From the NCBI GenBank assembly GCA_944382875.1, contig CALWNQ010000008.1, positions 56,943 through 120,942 of the forward strand: a stretch of 64,000 nt of DNA, given 5' to 3'. The position numbers and the translations under genes were made by a program. Below, one piece after another: positions 36,208 to 43,386 of the stretch; the stretch's first letter is position 1; each line of letters opens with the position of its first letter. Below the pieces are notes generated by a model. It searched no databases. It had not been told where the DNA came from and saw only the letters and a list, made by a program, of their open reading frames with translations. Source of the DNA: an uncultured Clostridia bacterium (GTDB lineage Bacteria; Bacillota; Clostridia; Oscillospirales; Ruminococcaceae).

Positions 36208-36795
36208 ATGAGCCTGAGGGAACGGGTTTACAGCGTCCTGGTCGTTTCAGCGTCGGAAAATTTTAATCGGGGCATCTCCGCGCTGCTTCCCGAATCCAGG
36301 TACAGCCCGGTTTCTGTCGTGTCCAGTGTGAACGCGGCCAAACGGGCCTTTGCGGAACAGGCTTTTGATTATGTGATTGTCAATTCCCCGCTGCCGGACG
36401 ATATGGGGACACGGTTTGCGATCGATGCCTGTGATGCCAGGGAAACGGTGGTTCTTTTGCTGGTGCGCTCCGAGCTGCATGCGGAAATTTACGAAAAGGT
36501 AGCGGAACACGGCGTGTTTACTCTGGCAAAACCAACCTCTAAGTTGACGGTGGGGATTGCACTCGGCTGGATGGTCAGCGCAAGGGAAAGGCTCCGTCGG
36601 TCCGAGATGAAGACACTTTCTCTCCAGGATAAAATGGAGGAAATCCGGATCGTCAACCGGGCTAAATGGCTGCTGGTGAGCGAACTGAAAATGGCTGAAC
36701 CGGAAGCGCACCGCTATATGGAAAAGCAGGCGATGGACCGTTGTATCACCAAGCGGGAAGTCGCGGAGGAAATTTTAAGAACTTATGGTAGATAA
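36208..36795 (+). CDS. ANTAR-domain antitermination regulator (NitR-like)
   Basis: Protein of 195 residues. Residues 1-125 form a receiver-like domain in which the phospho-acceptor position reads VIVNSPLPDD, with Asn where Asp is expected, so classical phosphorylation is unlikely. A coiled linker leads to the C-terminal ANTAR RNA-binding bundle (KMEEIRIVNRAKWLLVSELKMAEPEAHRYMEKQAMDRCITKREVAEEIL). ANTAR proteins bind paired six-base-loop hairpins and prevent termination. It ends the gltS-glnA operon, as NitR follows glnA in solventogenic clostridia. The leaders at 23676-23800, 29604-29728 and 29862-29924 are likely targets. Confidence 0.87.
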   Translation: MSLRERVYSVLVVSASENFNRGISALLPESRYSPVSVVSSVNAAKRAFAEQAFDYVIVNSPLPDDMGTRFAIDACDARETVVLLLVRSELHAEIYEKVAEHGVFTLAKPTSKLTVGIALGWMVSARERLRRSEMKTLSLQDKMEEIRIVNRAKWLLVSELKMAEPEAHRYMEKQAMDRCITKREVAEEILRTYGR

Positions 36796-36798
36796 AGA

Positions 36799-36831
36799 AC
36801 CCTCGGCAGTTGGGCTGCCGGGGGGTTTGTC
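36799..36831 (+). terminator. Terminator of the glutamate synthase-glnA operon
   Basis: Stem CCCTCGGCAG against CTGCCGGGGG with a short loop and weak T run. Confidence 0.75.
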
Positions 36832-36860
36832 GATTGTATGGAAAATTTTTGTGAGATGGC

Positions 36861-36906
36861 TTGCATTCTACGATTGTTTATGATAGAATAAAAACAAATT
36901 CTATCA
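36861..36906 (+). promoter_or_regulatory. tetR promoter with overlapping operator
   Basis: TTGCAT (36861-36866) and TAGAAT (36884-36889), 17-base spacer. TGATAGAAT (36881-36889) and ATTCTATCA (36898-36906) form a perfect 9 bp inverted repeat covering the -10 box, as expected for an autorepressed TetR gene. Confidence 0.7.
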
Positions 36907-36932
36907 ATTGTTTTTATTATGGGAGGAAAAGA

Positions 36933-37568
36933 ATGCCGAAGGTTGCTTATTCTGAGGAAGAACGGGAGCGGATCCGGGAGTCTTTGATCGCTGTCGGACT
37001 GGAGATGATGGCAAAGCAGGGGATCCGGCACACAACCGTGGAGCAGATTTATCAGGCGGTTGGGATTTCCCGCACCTTTTTCTACTCCTTTTTTCCCACG
37101 AAAGAGGATTTGATCGTGGAATCGCTCTATTTGCAGCAGCCAAAACTGGTCGCTTATGTGCGCAGTTTGATGGAGAATCCCGCTTACAGTTGGCGGGACG
37201 CGGTGCGGCATTTCCTTTTCTCCTGCTGCTATGGGGAGAAAAACGGGATCGCCGTTTTAACGGTTGAGGAACAGCAGATGATCTTTCGCCGGTTATCGCC
37301 CGAGAGTTACCAGGTGTTCCGGGAAAAACAAGCCCGTTTGTTTGGCGATATTCTGCAATGCTTTGGGATCCGGCCGGATCCGGCGCGCGTCAGCCTTTTT
37401 ATTAATCTGAGCCTGGGAGTGATGGTGCTCTGCCGGGCAATTCCGCAGACATTGCCGCTTTTTGTCCCCGAGGCGAAGGAGCAAACGGTTGATTTCCAGA
37501 TCGATTCCATTGTGAATTGTTTGGAAGCGATGAAAAAAGAAGACGCGGAACGACATAAACCTGTCTGA
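36933..37568 (+). CDS. TetR-family transcriptional regulator
   Basis: Protein of 211 residues. The N-terminal HTH is typical (RIRESLIAVGLEMMAKQGIRHTTVEQIYQAVGISRTFFYSFFPTKEDLI). The C-terminal ligand domain is variable. The ATG at 36933 follows GGGAGG. Its promoter has a matching dyad. The next gene begins with a similar A/T-rich stretch containing half of that dyad, so it may be a second target. Ligand unknown. Confidence 0.9.
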   Translation: MPKVAYSEEERERIRESLIAVGLEMMAKQGIRHTTVEQIYQAVGISRTFFYSFFPTKEDLIVESLYLQQPKLVAYVRSLMENPAYSWRDAVRHFLFSCCYGEKNGIAVLTVEEQQMIFRRLSPESYQVFREKQARLFGDILQCFGIRPDPARVSLFINLSLGVMVLCRAIPQTLPLFVPEAKEQTVDFQIDSIVNCLEAMKKEDAERHKPV

Positions 37569-37652
37569 ATACACGGCGGATCAGGCGGGCTTTTTCTTCC
37601 TTATAATAAAAACAAAATATAGAATTTATCTTTATTTTAGGAGGAAACAGGG

Positions 37653-38138
37653 ATGGGATTTTTTAGCAGACTTTTTAAAGGGCCGGAAGTGGACATGGAC
37701 AAGAGCAACGCCAACGCCAAAAAAATGCGGGCGCTCTTCAATCAAGTGGTGGAAAACGGGGATAACTACCGGCTAATCTATGGGTATACCGAGGATGTGA
37801 GCCGGTTCAACTACGGTTTTGTACACGGAAGCAAGACCAAAATCGGCAATTTGATTGTGGGATGGAATGAGGAAAGCCAGACCATTGTGGTTGTTCCCAC
37901 TGTTCCGGACCTGTCCGGCTGCGGCGATCCCACCTGGTACCGCCGTTCCGAAATTCTCAAAGCCTATCGCAACAAATACCCCACCGACGCTTTTATTATC
38001 TATCCTGATAAAAAAGGGTACATCGGCATCAACGCATACGACTGGCTGGACGACGAAAGCCTGTATGTTTATGTCTCTCAGGAAGAGGAGTTAAAGGCTT
38101 TTACCGACTTTTTCCTGAATCGCTTCGCTACCAAGTGA
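37653..38138 (+). CDS. Hypothetical protein (161 residues)
   Basis: I do not recognise the family. The N-terminus MGFFSRLFKGPEVD is amphipathic and basic. The body is mixed alpha/beta with an acidic C-terminal half and no membrane helix. AGGAGG precedes the ATG by nine bases. It comes first in a run of three genes, with a 59-residue membrane protein and a DUF1266-like protein, so the three may work together. A partial copy of the tetR operator half-site (ATAGAAT) lies about 40 bases upstream. Confidence 0.7.
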   Translation: MGFFSRLFKGPEVDMDKSNANAKKMRALFNQVVENGDNYRLIYGYTEDVSRFNYGFVHGSKTKIGNLIVGWNEESQTIVVVPTVPDLSGCGDPTWYRRSEILKAYRNKYPTDAFIIYPDKKGYIGINAYDWLDDESLYVYVSQEEELKAFTDFFLNRFATK

Positions 38139-38145
38139 GGAACCT

Positions 38146-38325
38146 ATGCTGCGGGAAATCGGAATGATTCTGCTGGTTCTCATAGCAGTGGTGATATTCG
38201 GCAATCTCTGGTTTCATCTGGTGGATTCGGCGCTGGAACGGATCAAGCGGCTGTTAACAGGGCGAAAGGAACCGCCGGCATGGCATCCGCTTCCGGCGGA
38301 AGAGGAGGATAATCACGATGATTGA
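38146..38325 (+). CDS. Small single-span membrane protein (59 residues)
   Basis: Reads MLREIGMILLVLIAVVIFGN and continues with a basic stretch (ERIKRLLTGRK) and an acidic tail (PAEEEDNHDD). That gives one membrane helix at residues 5-25 with a cytoplasmic, charged tail. It starts seven bases after the stop of the preceding gene, with GAGG upstream, and overlaps the next gene by eight bases, so it is translationally coupled. Function unknown. Confidence 0.65.
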   Translation: MLREIGMILLVLIAVVIFGNLWFHLVDSALERIKRLLTGRKEPPAWHPLPAEEEDNHDD

Positions 38326-39484
38326 TTTTGATGAAATACGCAAGCAGGCCGAGGCGGCTCAAAATAGGGCATTGGCTGGTTTGAAGGAAATGACGGAAAA
38401 GGCCGAAAAGGCAGCGGAGCATTTGACAAAGGAAGCGGAAGCGCCCGCTTCGCTTGAAACGAATCAGCCAACCGGCGCTGCCCAGAAACAAGTGGAGATC
38501 ATGGGACAGCTTTTTGATTCGGACGCAATGGCACAGATAGCAGCTAATCAGCAAACGTTGCAACAAATGGTCAACCAAAAGGTGGCCGAAGCTTCCGCAG
38601 CGGGGGTGGAAACCCTGATGAATCGGATGTTCGGCGAGGATATGGGCGTGCTTGTGGCTGCGATGGAAACGCTGGCCATGGAAGATGAGGATAGCTTTGA
38701 GGAGGAACCGGATTTTGACTTGGAAACGGAGCAGGAACTCTGCGGGCTGCTGGATGATACTATGGCGCGCATCGAGGCGATGCCTGAACCGGAACCGGTT
38801 GCTTACGGCAAGGATATGGACAGGTGGGGACGGTTTGGGATCCTGTTGTCCGGCATGGTGTCGGTCCTCAACGATCATAGACTGGATGAGATGGATGTGG
38901 AAGAGCACATCCCAGTGATGGAACAGCAGGTGGTATCCATTGTCCGCCGGTCCTGGGGGATTGACGGGCGCGGCGACCTGTTGGACATGATCCGCTATTT
39001 GATGCAGGAGGGTTATATTCTCCGATACCGGATTTATACGGAAGCGGAATCGCCGGAAGAACTATTCGACGAGGATATGGACGAGGAAGATCGGGAATCT
39101 ATCGCGCGCGCCTGGCGGTTTGTTCAGCGATATCGGGGAGTATACGCTCCGGAATTTCTTACCGGATGGGATGTTGGGAGGGCTGCGATGCTCGCCCGGT
39201 GGGGAAGCTATATAGGGTGGATCACCGAAAGCGAAGCGGTGGGCATCCTGTGGGAACTTTCTCAAAAAGCCGCAGAAGAATTGCACAGTTGGCGAGAGTT
39301 TGCGCAATCGTATCTGTTCGGTGGACTGATGTACAAGTTACTTTGCGGTGACAGCTCCGCTGCCAGCTATCTTGGCTACCTTGCCGACGCGGCTGCCACC
39401 TTAATTGCCGGCAAATCAGATGGTGAAGGCGGACAGTGGCGGGATTTCCCGTGGCCCGCACAGCGAAAAATCGGCTTTGCCTAA
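38318..39484 (+). CDS. DUF1266-like protein
   Basis: Protein of 388 residues. The first 180 are acidic and helical, with probable coiled coil (residues 5-40) and Glu/Asp runs. The C-terminal 200 match the DUF1266 pattern in which a short domain processes small helical units (SWGIDGRGDLLDMIRYLMQEG, ARAWRFVQRYRG, AGWDVGRAAMLARWGSYIGW-like, SWREFAQSYLFGG). Biochemical role unknown. It is the last gene before the integrative element. Confidence 0.7.
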   Translation: MIDFDEIRKQAEAAQNRALAGLKEMTEKAEKAAEHLTKEAEAPASLETNQPTGAAQKQVEIMGQLFDSDAMAQIAANQQTLQQMVNQKVAEASAAGVETLMNRMFGEDMGVLVAAMETLAMEDEDSFEEEPDFDLETEQELCGLLDDTMARIEAMPEPEPVAYGKDMDRWGRFGILLSGMVSVLNDHRLDEMDVEEHIPVMEQQVVSIVRRSWGIDGRGDLLDMIRYLMQEGYILRYRIYTEAESPEELFDEDMDEEDRESIARAWRFVQRYRGVYAPEFLTGWDVGRAAMLARWGSYIGWITESEAVGILWELSQKAAEELHSWREFAQSYLFGGLMYKLLCGDSSAASYLGYLADAAATLIAGKSDGEGGQWRDFPWPAQRKIGFA

Positions 39485-39544
39485 AGGAAGCGAAGAAAAG
39501 GCTCCTCCCTTAGATGGGCGGAGCTTTTTCAGATATCGATCTCT

Positions 39545-39580
39545 AAAACAAAAACGCTTACACATAACATGTGTAAGCGT
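39545..39580 (-). terminator. Former terminator of tRNA-Thr, now cut off by the element
   Basis: Perfect 11-pair stem ACGCTTACACA/TGTGTAAGCGT, with a T-rich run on the minus strand. It lies 18 bases beyond the left att repeat, exactly where the tRNA terminator would be before insertion. Confidence 0.65.
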
Positions 39581-39598
39581 TCTGCTGCGGTATAAACC

Positions 39599-39646
39599 TT
39601 TGGAGCTGAAGATCGGACTTGAACCGACGACCTGCTGATTACGAAT
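39599..39646. repeat. Left attachment repeat: 48 bp copy of the tRNA-Thr 3' half
   Basis: Identical over 48 bases to 48472-48519. It contains the tRNA sequence from the anticodon loop to CCA but lacks the 5' half, so it is not a tRNA gene. Confidence 0.95.
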
Positions 39647-39740
39647 TGGATTCTATGCTTTTGGTGTGCTTCGGTAAAGTCTGAAAAAGCCCTGTTTTAC
39701 TGGATTTTTTGCAAATCGTCTTTTGTGTTTTCTGGCGTTT

Positions 39741-39779
39741 GTGTCTTATTTTCAACGCGATAAGACACAAATAAGACAC
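39741..39779. repeat. Probable integrase arm-type sites, left
   Basis: GTGTCTTATT (39741-39750), ATAAGACAC (39760-39768) and AATAAGACAC (39770-39779): three copies of one motif between the att repeat and the integrase stop codon. The same motif recurs twice at the right end. Confidence 0.6.
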
Positions 39780-39782
39780 TTG

Positions 39783-41006
39783 TCAGGCACTTGTTTTCTT
39801 ATGCTTTTCGATCGGTTGAGCGGGCACGACATCCGCGAACCTGTCTCCGATCTGGGCGGCTTTTTCCTCTGCGGATGCAATCACATGACTGTAAATGTTC
39901 GCTGTTGTGGATACCTGAGCATGACCAAGCCGCCGGGATACAACGACTAAGGGCGTACCGTCTGCAATCATCAGGCTGGCGCAAGTGTGCCGCAGGCTGT
40001 GTATATGCACCTTCCTGAAACCAGCTTCCTTGCAAAAACGGGTAAACCATTTTGTCAGGGTGTCCGGGTGGATCGGCCCCCCAGAATCATTTGTGAATGC
40101 CAGGTTATCCGGATTATTCCAACCTGCCCCCAGCCGGTTTGCCTGTTCTTCCTGCCAGTGCTTCAACTGTCCCAGCAAATCCAATGCCAAGCGGGATACT
40201 TTGAGCGGGCGTTTGCTGGATGCATTTTTCGGTGTGTCAAAATAGGTGCCGTCCTCTGGCGTATAGTTTAACGTCCTTTGAATGGTGACTGTCTGGTTTT
40301 CAAAGTTCACGGAATCCCAGCTCATACCCAGCAATTCCCCGCGCCGCAGGCCTGCCAGCAGGTCAAAGGTGATAGCTGCCCGGTACTTTATCGGCTCATT
40401 TTGCAGGCGTTCTAATAGGCTTCTGGCTTCCTTCTCGTCCAGGTATGGGGCTTCCTGCGCTTGATGCCGTGGAAGTTCCGCATTTGCCGCTGGATTATAG
40501 GAGAGATACCCCCATTTCACCGCTTTTGACAGCATGGAGGACAAGCACCTGTGATGCGCTAACACGCTGTTTACCGCCAATTTGCCGCCGGTATGGGCGT
40601 TTATGCCGTCCTCTTGCAGATTGGCGTAAAAGGTGTTGATATGTCCGGTTTTAAGGTCACAAAGCCGGATATGGCCCAGCGCGTCCAGGATGCGGGGAAG
40701 GCATTGTCGGTAGCCGTGGGCGGTTTTCTTCTTTAACTGCTTTTCCACGAACTCTGTCATCCAGCGTTCCGAAAATTCCTTCAGCCGGATGCGCCCATCG
40801 TTGGCCATGCCGTTGCTGACCTGTTCTTCAAACTGGATCGCCTGCCGTTGGGCTTCCTTTTCTGCCCGCTTTTCTGTCATGCCGGCCGGGGGTTCCCAGG
40901 TCATGGATAGCTTTTTCTGCTTCCCGTCCAGACCATACCCATTGGAAACCCGGATCAGGTACGACACTTTCCCGCTCTTTGCGGTTTGCTTGATAATCTG
41001 TGCCAT
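39783..41006 (-). CDS. int: Tyrosine recombinase (site-specific integrase)
   Basis: Protein of 407 residues. An N-terminal arm-binding domain is followed by a core-binding SAM-like domain (about 70-170) and the catalytic domain. The latter has the first Arg in GLRRGELLG, H-x-x-R in HSLRHTCASL, LGH in SRRLGHAQVSTT and the nucleophile Tyr in IYSHV. This is the Tn916/phage type used for tRNA 3'-end insertion. AAAGGGGG precedes the ATG. The gene reads toward the left att site. Confidence 0.95.
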   Translation of the reverse strand: MAQIIKQTAKSGKVSYLIRVSNGYGLDGKQKKLSMTWEPPAGMTEKRAEKEAQRQAIQFEEQVSNGMANDGRIRLKEFSERWMTEFVEKQLKKKTAHGYRQCLPRILDALGHIRLCDLKTGHINTFYANLQEDGINAHTGGKLAVNSVLAHHRCLSSMLSKAVKWGYLSYNPAANAELPRHQAQEAPYLDEKEARSLLERLQNEPIKYRAAITFDLLAGLRRGELLGMSWDSVNFENQTVTIQRTLNYTPEDGTYFDTPKNASSKRPLKVSRLALDLLGQLKHWQEEQANRLGAGWNNPDNLAFTNDSGGPIHPDTLTKWFTRFCKEAGFRKVHIHSLRHTCASLMIADGTPLVVVSRRLGHAQVSTTANIYSHVIASAEEKAAQIGDRFADVVPAQPIEKHKKTSA

Positions 41007-41027
41007 GGAATCCCCCTTTCCCTTGCT

Positions 41028-41435
41028 TTATAGCGTGGTACTATCATCACGCAGTACATCCAGGTGGCGGCGGTAGCGTTTGGGGATATTGATGCCAACC
41101 AGCCAGCCAATCTGTTGAAGTGCGTCCGAAATGGCGGCAAAGCCGTCTTTATAAAACGCAGTAATGCGGCGCACCTTGTCCGGGATGCCTTTATAATCCG
41201 GCGGACAGATAAACGTCCAGTCTGCCCCTTCATCATCCAGAACCACACGGAAATATTTGTCAATGTCCCGGCTGTCCCTTCCGGCCTTATGAAGTAGAAT
41301 ATGATGTTCCACCGCTTCGTCCAGGTGGGAGACGATTGCTTCTTCTCCGTCAAAAGAAACCAGCAGCAAGAGCGGTTCATGGGCGGATATGGCTGCATCC
41401 ACGTCCGCAGGTGAAGGATATTTGATAAAATTCAT
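41028..41435 (-). CDS. Hypothetical protein upstream of the integrase (135 residues)
   Basis: Family not recognised. The protein is soluble, acidic in the middle, with a basic C-terminus (KRYRRHLDVLRDD). It starts after AAAGGA and ends 21 bases before the integrase, so the two are probably cotranscribed. The hairpin array lies immediately upstream. A role in controlling integration is possible from position only. Confidence 0.7.
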   Translation of the reverse strand: MNFIKYPSPADVDAAISAHEPLLLLVSFDGEEAIVSHLDEAVEHHILLHKAGRDSRDIDKYFRVVLDDEGADWTFICPPDYKGIPDKVRRITAFYKDGFAAISDALQQIGWLVGINIPKRYRRHLDVLRDDSTTL

Positions 41436-41483
41436 AGCGGGTCCTTTCCCGTCCCCGGCTTCGGCTGGGGGCGTTTTTTATTT

Positions 41484-42195
41484 TTCCTCAATTTTGAGGA
41501 ATCCCCACTTCTGGGGATGATCGGAAATGTGTTTCCGAATTAGGAGTGTGCCAACAAATTGGCACAAATTTGTACTTTCCTCACTTCTGGGGATAATCGT
41601 AATCAAATTACGGTCATTCGCCCGCTTGTGGTCGGAATTTGATTCCGGTCATTTCCCAACTACTTGGGAAAACTTGTGTTTTTGCCCACTTGTGGGGGGA
41701 AACCTATACTTCTCGCCACTTTTGGCGAAACCGTTGCAACAAGCTGCAATGCTTTTTCGACACTTGTGCCGAAAGGTGTGCCCAGTTGTGGGCATGGGGT
41801 GAGTCTGGCTCATATCATCTAAGGCGGTGAGCCTGGCTCATACCATCAATGACCTAACGATTCGTTATATCGTCTGAAGGGTGTCACAATTCGTTACATC
41901 CTTTTGGGTGTATAACGTTTCGTTACACACCGGCAGCGATGCCCCGTTTCAGGGCACCCCTATGCGATCTACTGTGTTCTGCCGTACACCCGCTTTTATG
42001 GGGTAAGCCAGACTGACACCGTCGCGTTTCACGATGTGGAGTCGTTCTAACCGACCTCATCTTTATAGGGGTATCGCGTTTCACGCCCCCCTTTTCAAAA
42101 GGGGGTAAGCCAGATTGACACCCTTTCGCTCATTTTTGAGCGGGTTCGATATTGTCCAAGTTTGGACAGCGAAATAAATGCCGCCAGATCTGGCG
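41484..42195. repeat. Array of about 28 consecutive short inverted repeats (non-coding)
   Basis: No gene is seen here. Nearly every 20-30 bases holds an inverted repeat with its own stem sequence. Perfect examples are 41484-41501, 41501-41518, 41521-41538 and 41547-41566 (stems 7, 7, 7 and 8, loops of 4), 41598-41612, 41633-41647, 41652-41671, 41713-41728, 42087-42105, 42127-42142, 42153-42168 and 42182-42195. Others have one mismatch or G-U pairs (41577-41594, 41755-41774, 41778-41795, 41908-41930). Several loops on the plus strand read cttc, cttg or cttt between A and T. The last hairpin ends one base before the stop codon of the repressor gene. Confidence 0.85.
41799..42122. repeat. Two pairs of degenerate direct repeats within the hairpin array
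   Basis: Bases 41799-41820 and 41826-41847 agree at about 20 of 22 positions. Bases 42000-42020 and 42102-42122 agree at 20 of 21. The two families share the 9-base core AGTCTGGCT in opposite orientations, so they can also pair over long range. Confidence 0.7.
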
Positions 42196-42771
42196 TTATT
42201 CTTCCTCTGGCTTTTCATCGTCGACACTTGTGGCGATGGGGGTGTCTGACTGGTGGACATCCTCGTTCTCTTCCCATTTATCGCTGATTTTCATATAATC
42301 ATTTGAATCATTTAAGAACGATAGATATTCAATTGCACGAATCTTTCCAGCTCGATTTAGTGTCTTAAATTCCGCCATTAGTTGTTGTGTTAAAGCATAA
42401 TCTGTTATTTTGCTGGCTTTCTGCAAGATAACTTTGTTACTGCATTCGATGACTTTTTTTAACTGACTTAGATATTGACGTGAAATACTTCCTTCGGTAA
42501 CAAGCATTTTGAAATATTCTTGCTCTTTTTGGTCATTAGGATATGCTTCTTTCGCCTCATTCTCTACTGCCCTTATTTCTTCTTCATCTTGCAAGAAAAA
42601 GGTGATAGGGATTTGAAAGTAATTTGCAATTTTTTGCACAGTTCCTATTTTAGGTAAAGCACCCCTTTTCCAATATGTGGCACTTGATTTGTTTAAGCCA
42701 ATTGATTCAGCAACAACTGATGGAGATATTCCATGAAGTTCACACAACTGTAAAAGTTTGTCATAAAACAC
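42196..42771 (-). CDS. HTH (XRE/Cro-CI type) repressor of the element
   Basis: Protein of 191 residues. The N-terminal HTH reads CELHGISPSVVAESIGLNKSSATYWKRGALPKIGTVQKIA. The rest is helical and acidic, with an Asp/Glu-rich tail. It is divergent from a small Cro-like gene over a region with repeated ACTCAA operator halves, the layout of an immunity switch. It probably keeps the right-hand genes silent. The hairpin array follows directly in the same transcript. Confidence 0.85.
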   Translation of the reverse strand: MFYDKLLQLCELHGISPSVVAESIGLNKSSATYWKRGALPKIGTVQKIANYFQIPITFFLQDEEEIRAVENEAKEAYPNDQKEQEYFKMLVTEGSISRQYLSQLKKVIECSNKVILQKASKITDYALTQQLMAEFKTLNRAGKIRAIEYLSFLNDSNDYMKISDKWEENEDVHQSDTPIATSVDDEKPEEE

Positions 42772-42808
42772 AATTTATTACCACCTTATTTGCTTAATAA
42801 GTAGAAAA

Positions 42809-42884
42809 TGAGTTTACTCAACATAAACCGGTTGACAATATGAATATACTCAATTATAATATGAATACACTCAACCGATTGAGT
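42809..42884. promoter_or_regulatory. Repressor/Cro switch: operators and rightward promoter
   Basis: TTGACA (42832-42837) and TATAAT (42855-42860), 17-base spacer, face right. Operators with the half-site ACTCA are a palindrome TGAGTTTACTCA (42809-42820), a single half near 42848, and ACTCAA/TTGAGT (42869-42884). Two tandem imperfect 17 bp repeats start at 42838 and 42859. Confidence 0.75.
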
Positions 42885-42932
42885 AAAGTATATCACATCT
42901 AATAAGAAAACACAACAGAAAGGAAAAGAAAA

Positions 42933-43136
42933 ATGAGAGCAAATACTGAAAAAATTGCTATTGCGATGGTTCGAGCTTGTATTGATTTGGAAAAGTTAGC
43001 GACGTTATCGGGCATATCTTATCCAGCAACAAGGAGGGCAGTAAAAGGATGTGAGGTAAAGGCTTCCACACTGGGTAAAATTTGTAAAGCCTTGCAGGTT
43101 GACCCGTCCGAACTGATTGCAAAGGAAGGTGAATAA
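42933..43136 (+). CDS. Small Cro-like HTH protein
   Basis: Protein of 67 residues that is all HTH: DLEKLATLSGISYPATRRAVKGCEVKASTLGKICKALQVDPSELI. AAAGGAAAAG precedes the ATG. It is the first gene from the rightward promoter opposite the repressor, and so the likely counter-regulator. It is followed two bases later by an excisionase-like gene. Confidence 0.85.
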   Translation: MRANTEKIAIAMVRACIDLEKLATLSGISYPATRRAVKGCEVKASTLGKICKALQVDPSELIAKEGE

Positions 43137-43137
43137 A

Positions 43138-43380
43138 ATGGCGCGTATGCGAACGATTGATGAAGCCTTTGAATACCTAAAGGCACAGGATCCCGAAACA
43201 GCCATGACTCGCTATTATTTGCGGCAGCTTGTCATTAACGGTACGATTCCGGCGGTAATGGCTGGCCGGAAGTATCTTCTGAATCTGGACAAGCTGGAAG
43301 AATACCTCTCCAATCCCCCAGAGCGGGAGCAGGTTCCCAGCGGGTACGGAACAATCCGGAAAGTACCGGAAAGGGGCTGA
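43138..43380 (+). CDS. Excisionase-like / MerR-type HTH protein
   Basis: Protein of 80 residues. The segment MTRYYLRQLVINGTIPAVMAGRKYLLNLDKLEEYL is the winged-helix excisionase pattern (HTH_17). It could bend the att DNA with the integrase during excision. The ATG at 43138 comes one base after the preceding stop, with AAGGAAGGTG upstream. Confidence 0.78.
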   Translation: MARMRTIDEAFEYLKAQDPETAMTRYYLRQLVINGTIPAVMAGRKYLLNLDKLEEYLSNPPEREQVPSGYGTIRKVPERG

Positions 43381-43386
43381 TAAAGA

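Noticed and set aside
36797..36860. Further riboswitch between the ANTAR gene and tetR
   Set aside because: Only a terminator hairpin and the tetR promoter are visible.
39602..39646. Second tRNA gene
   Set aside because: Only the 3' half of tRNA-Thr is present; the 5' acceptor and D-arm are missing. It is the att copy.
41484..42195. CRISPR array
   Set aside because: Repeats are not constant in sequence and there are no spacers of even length; each unit is its own inverted repeat. No cas gene is near.
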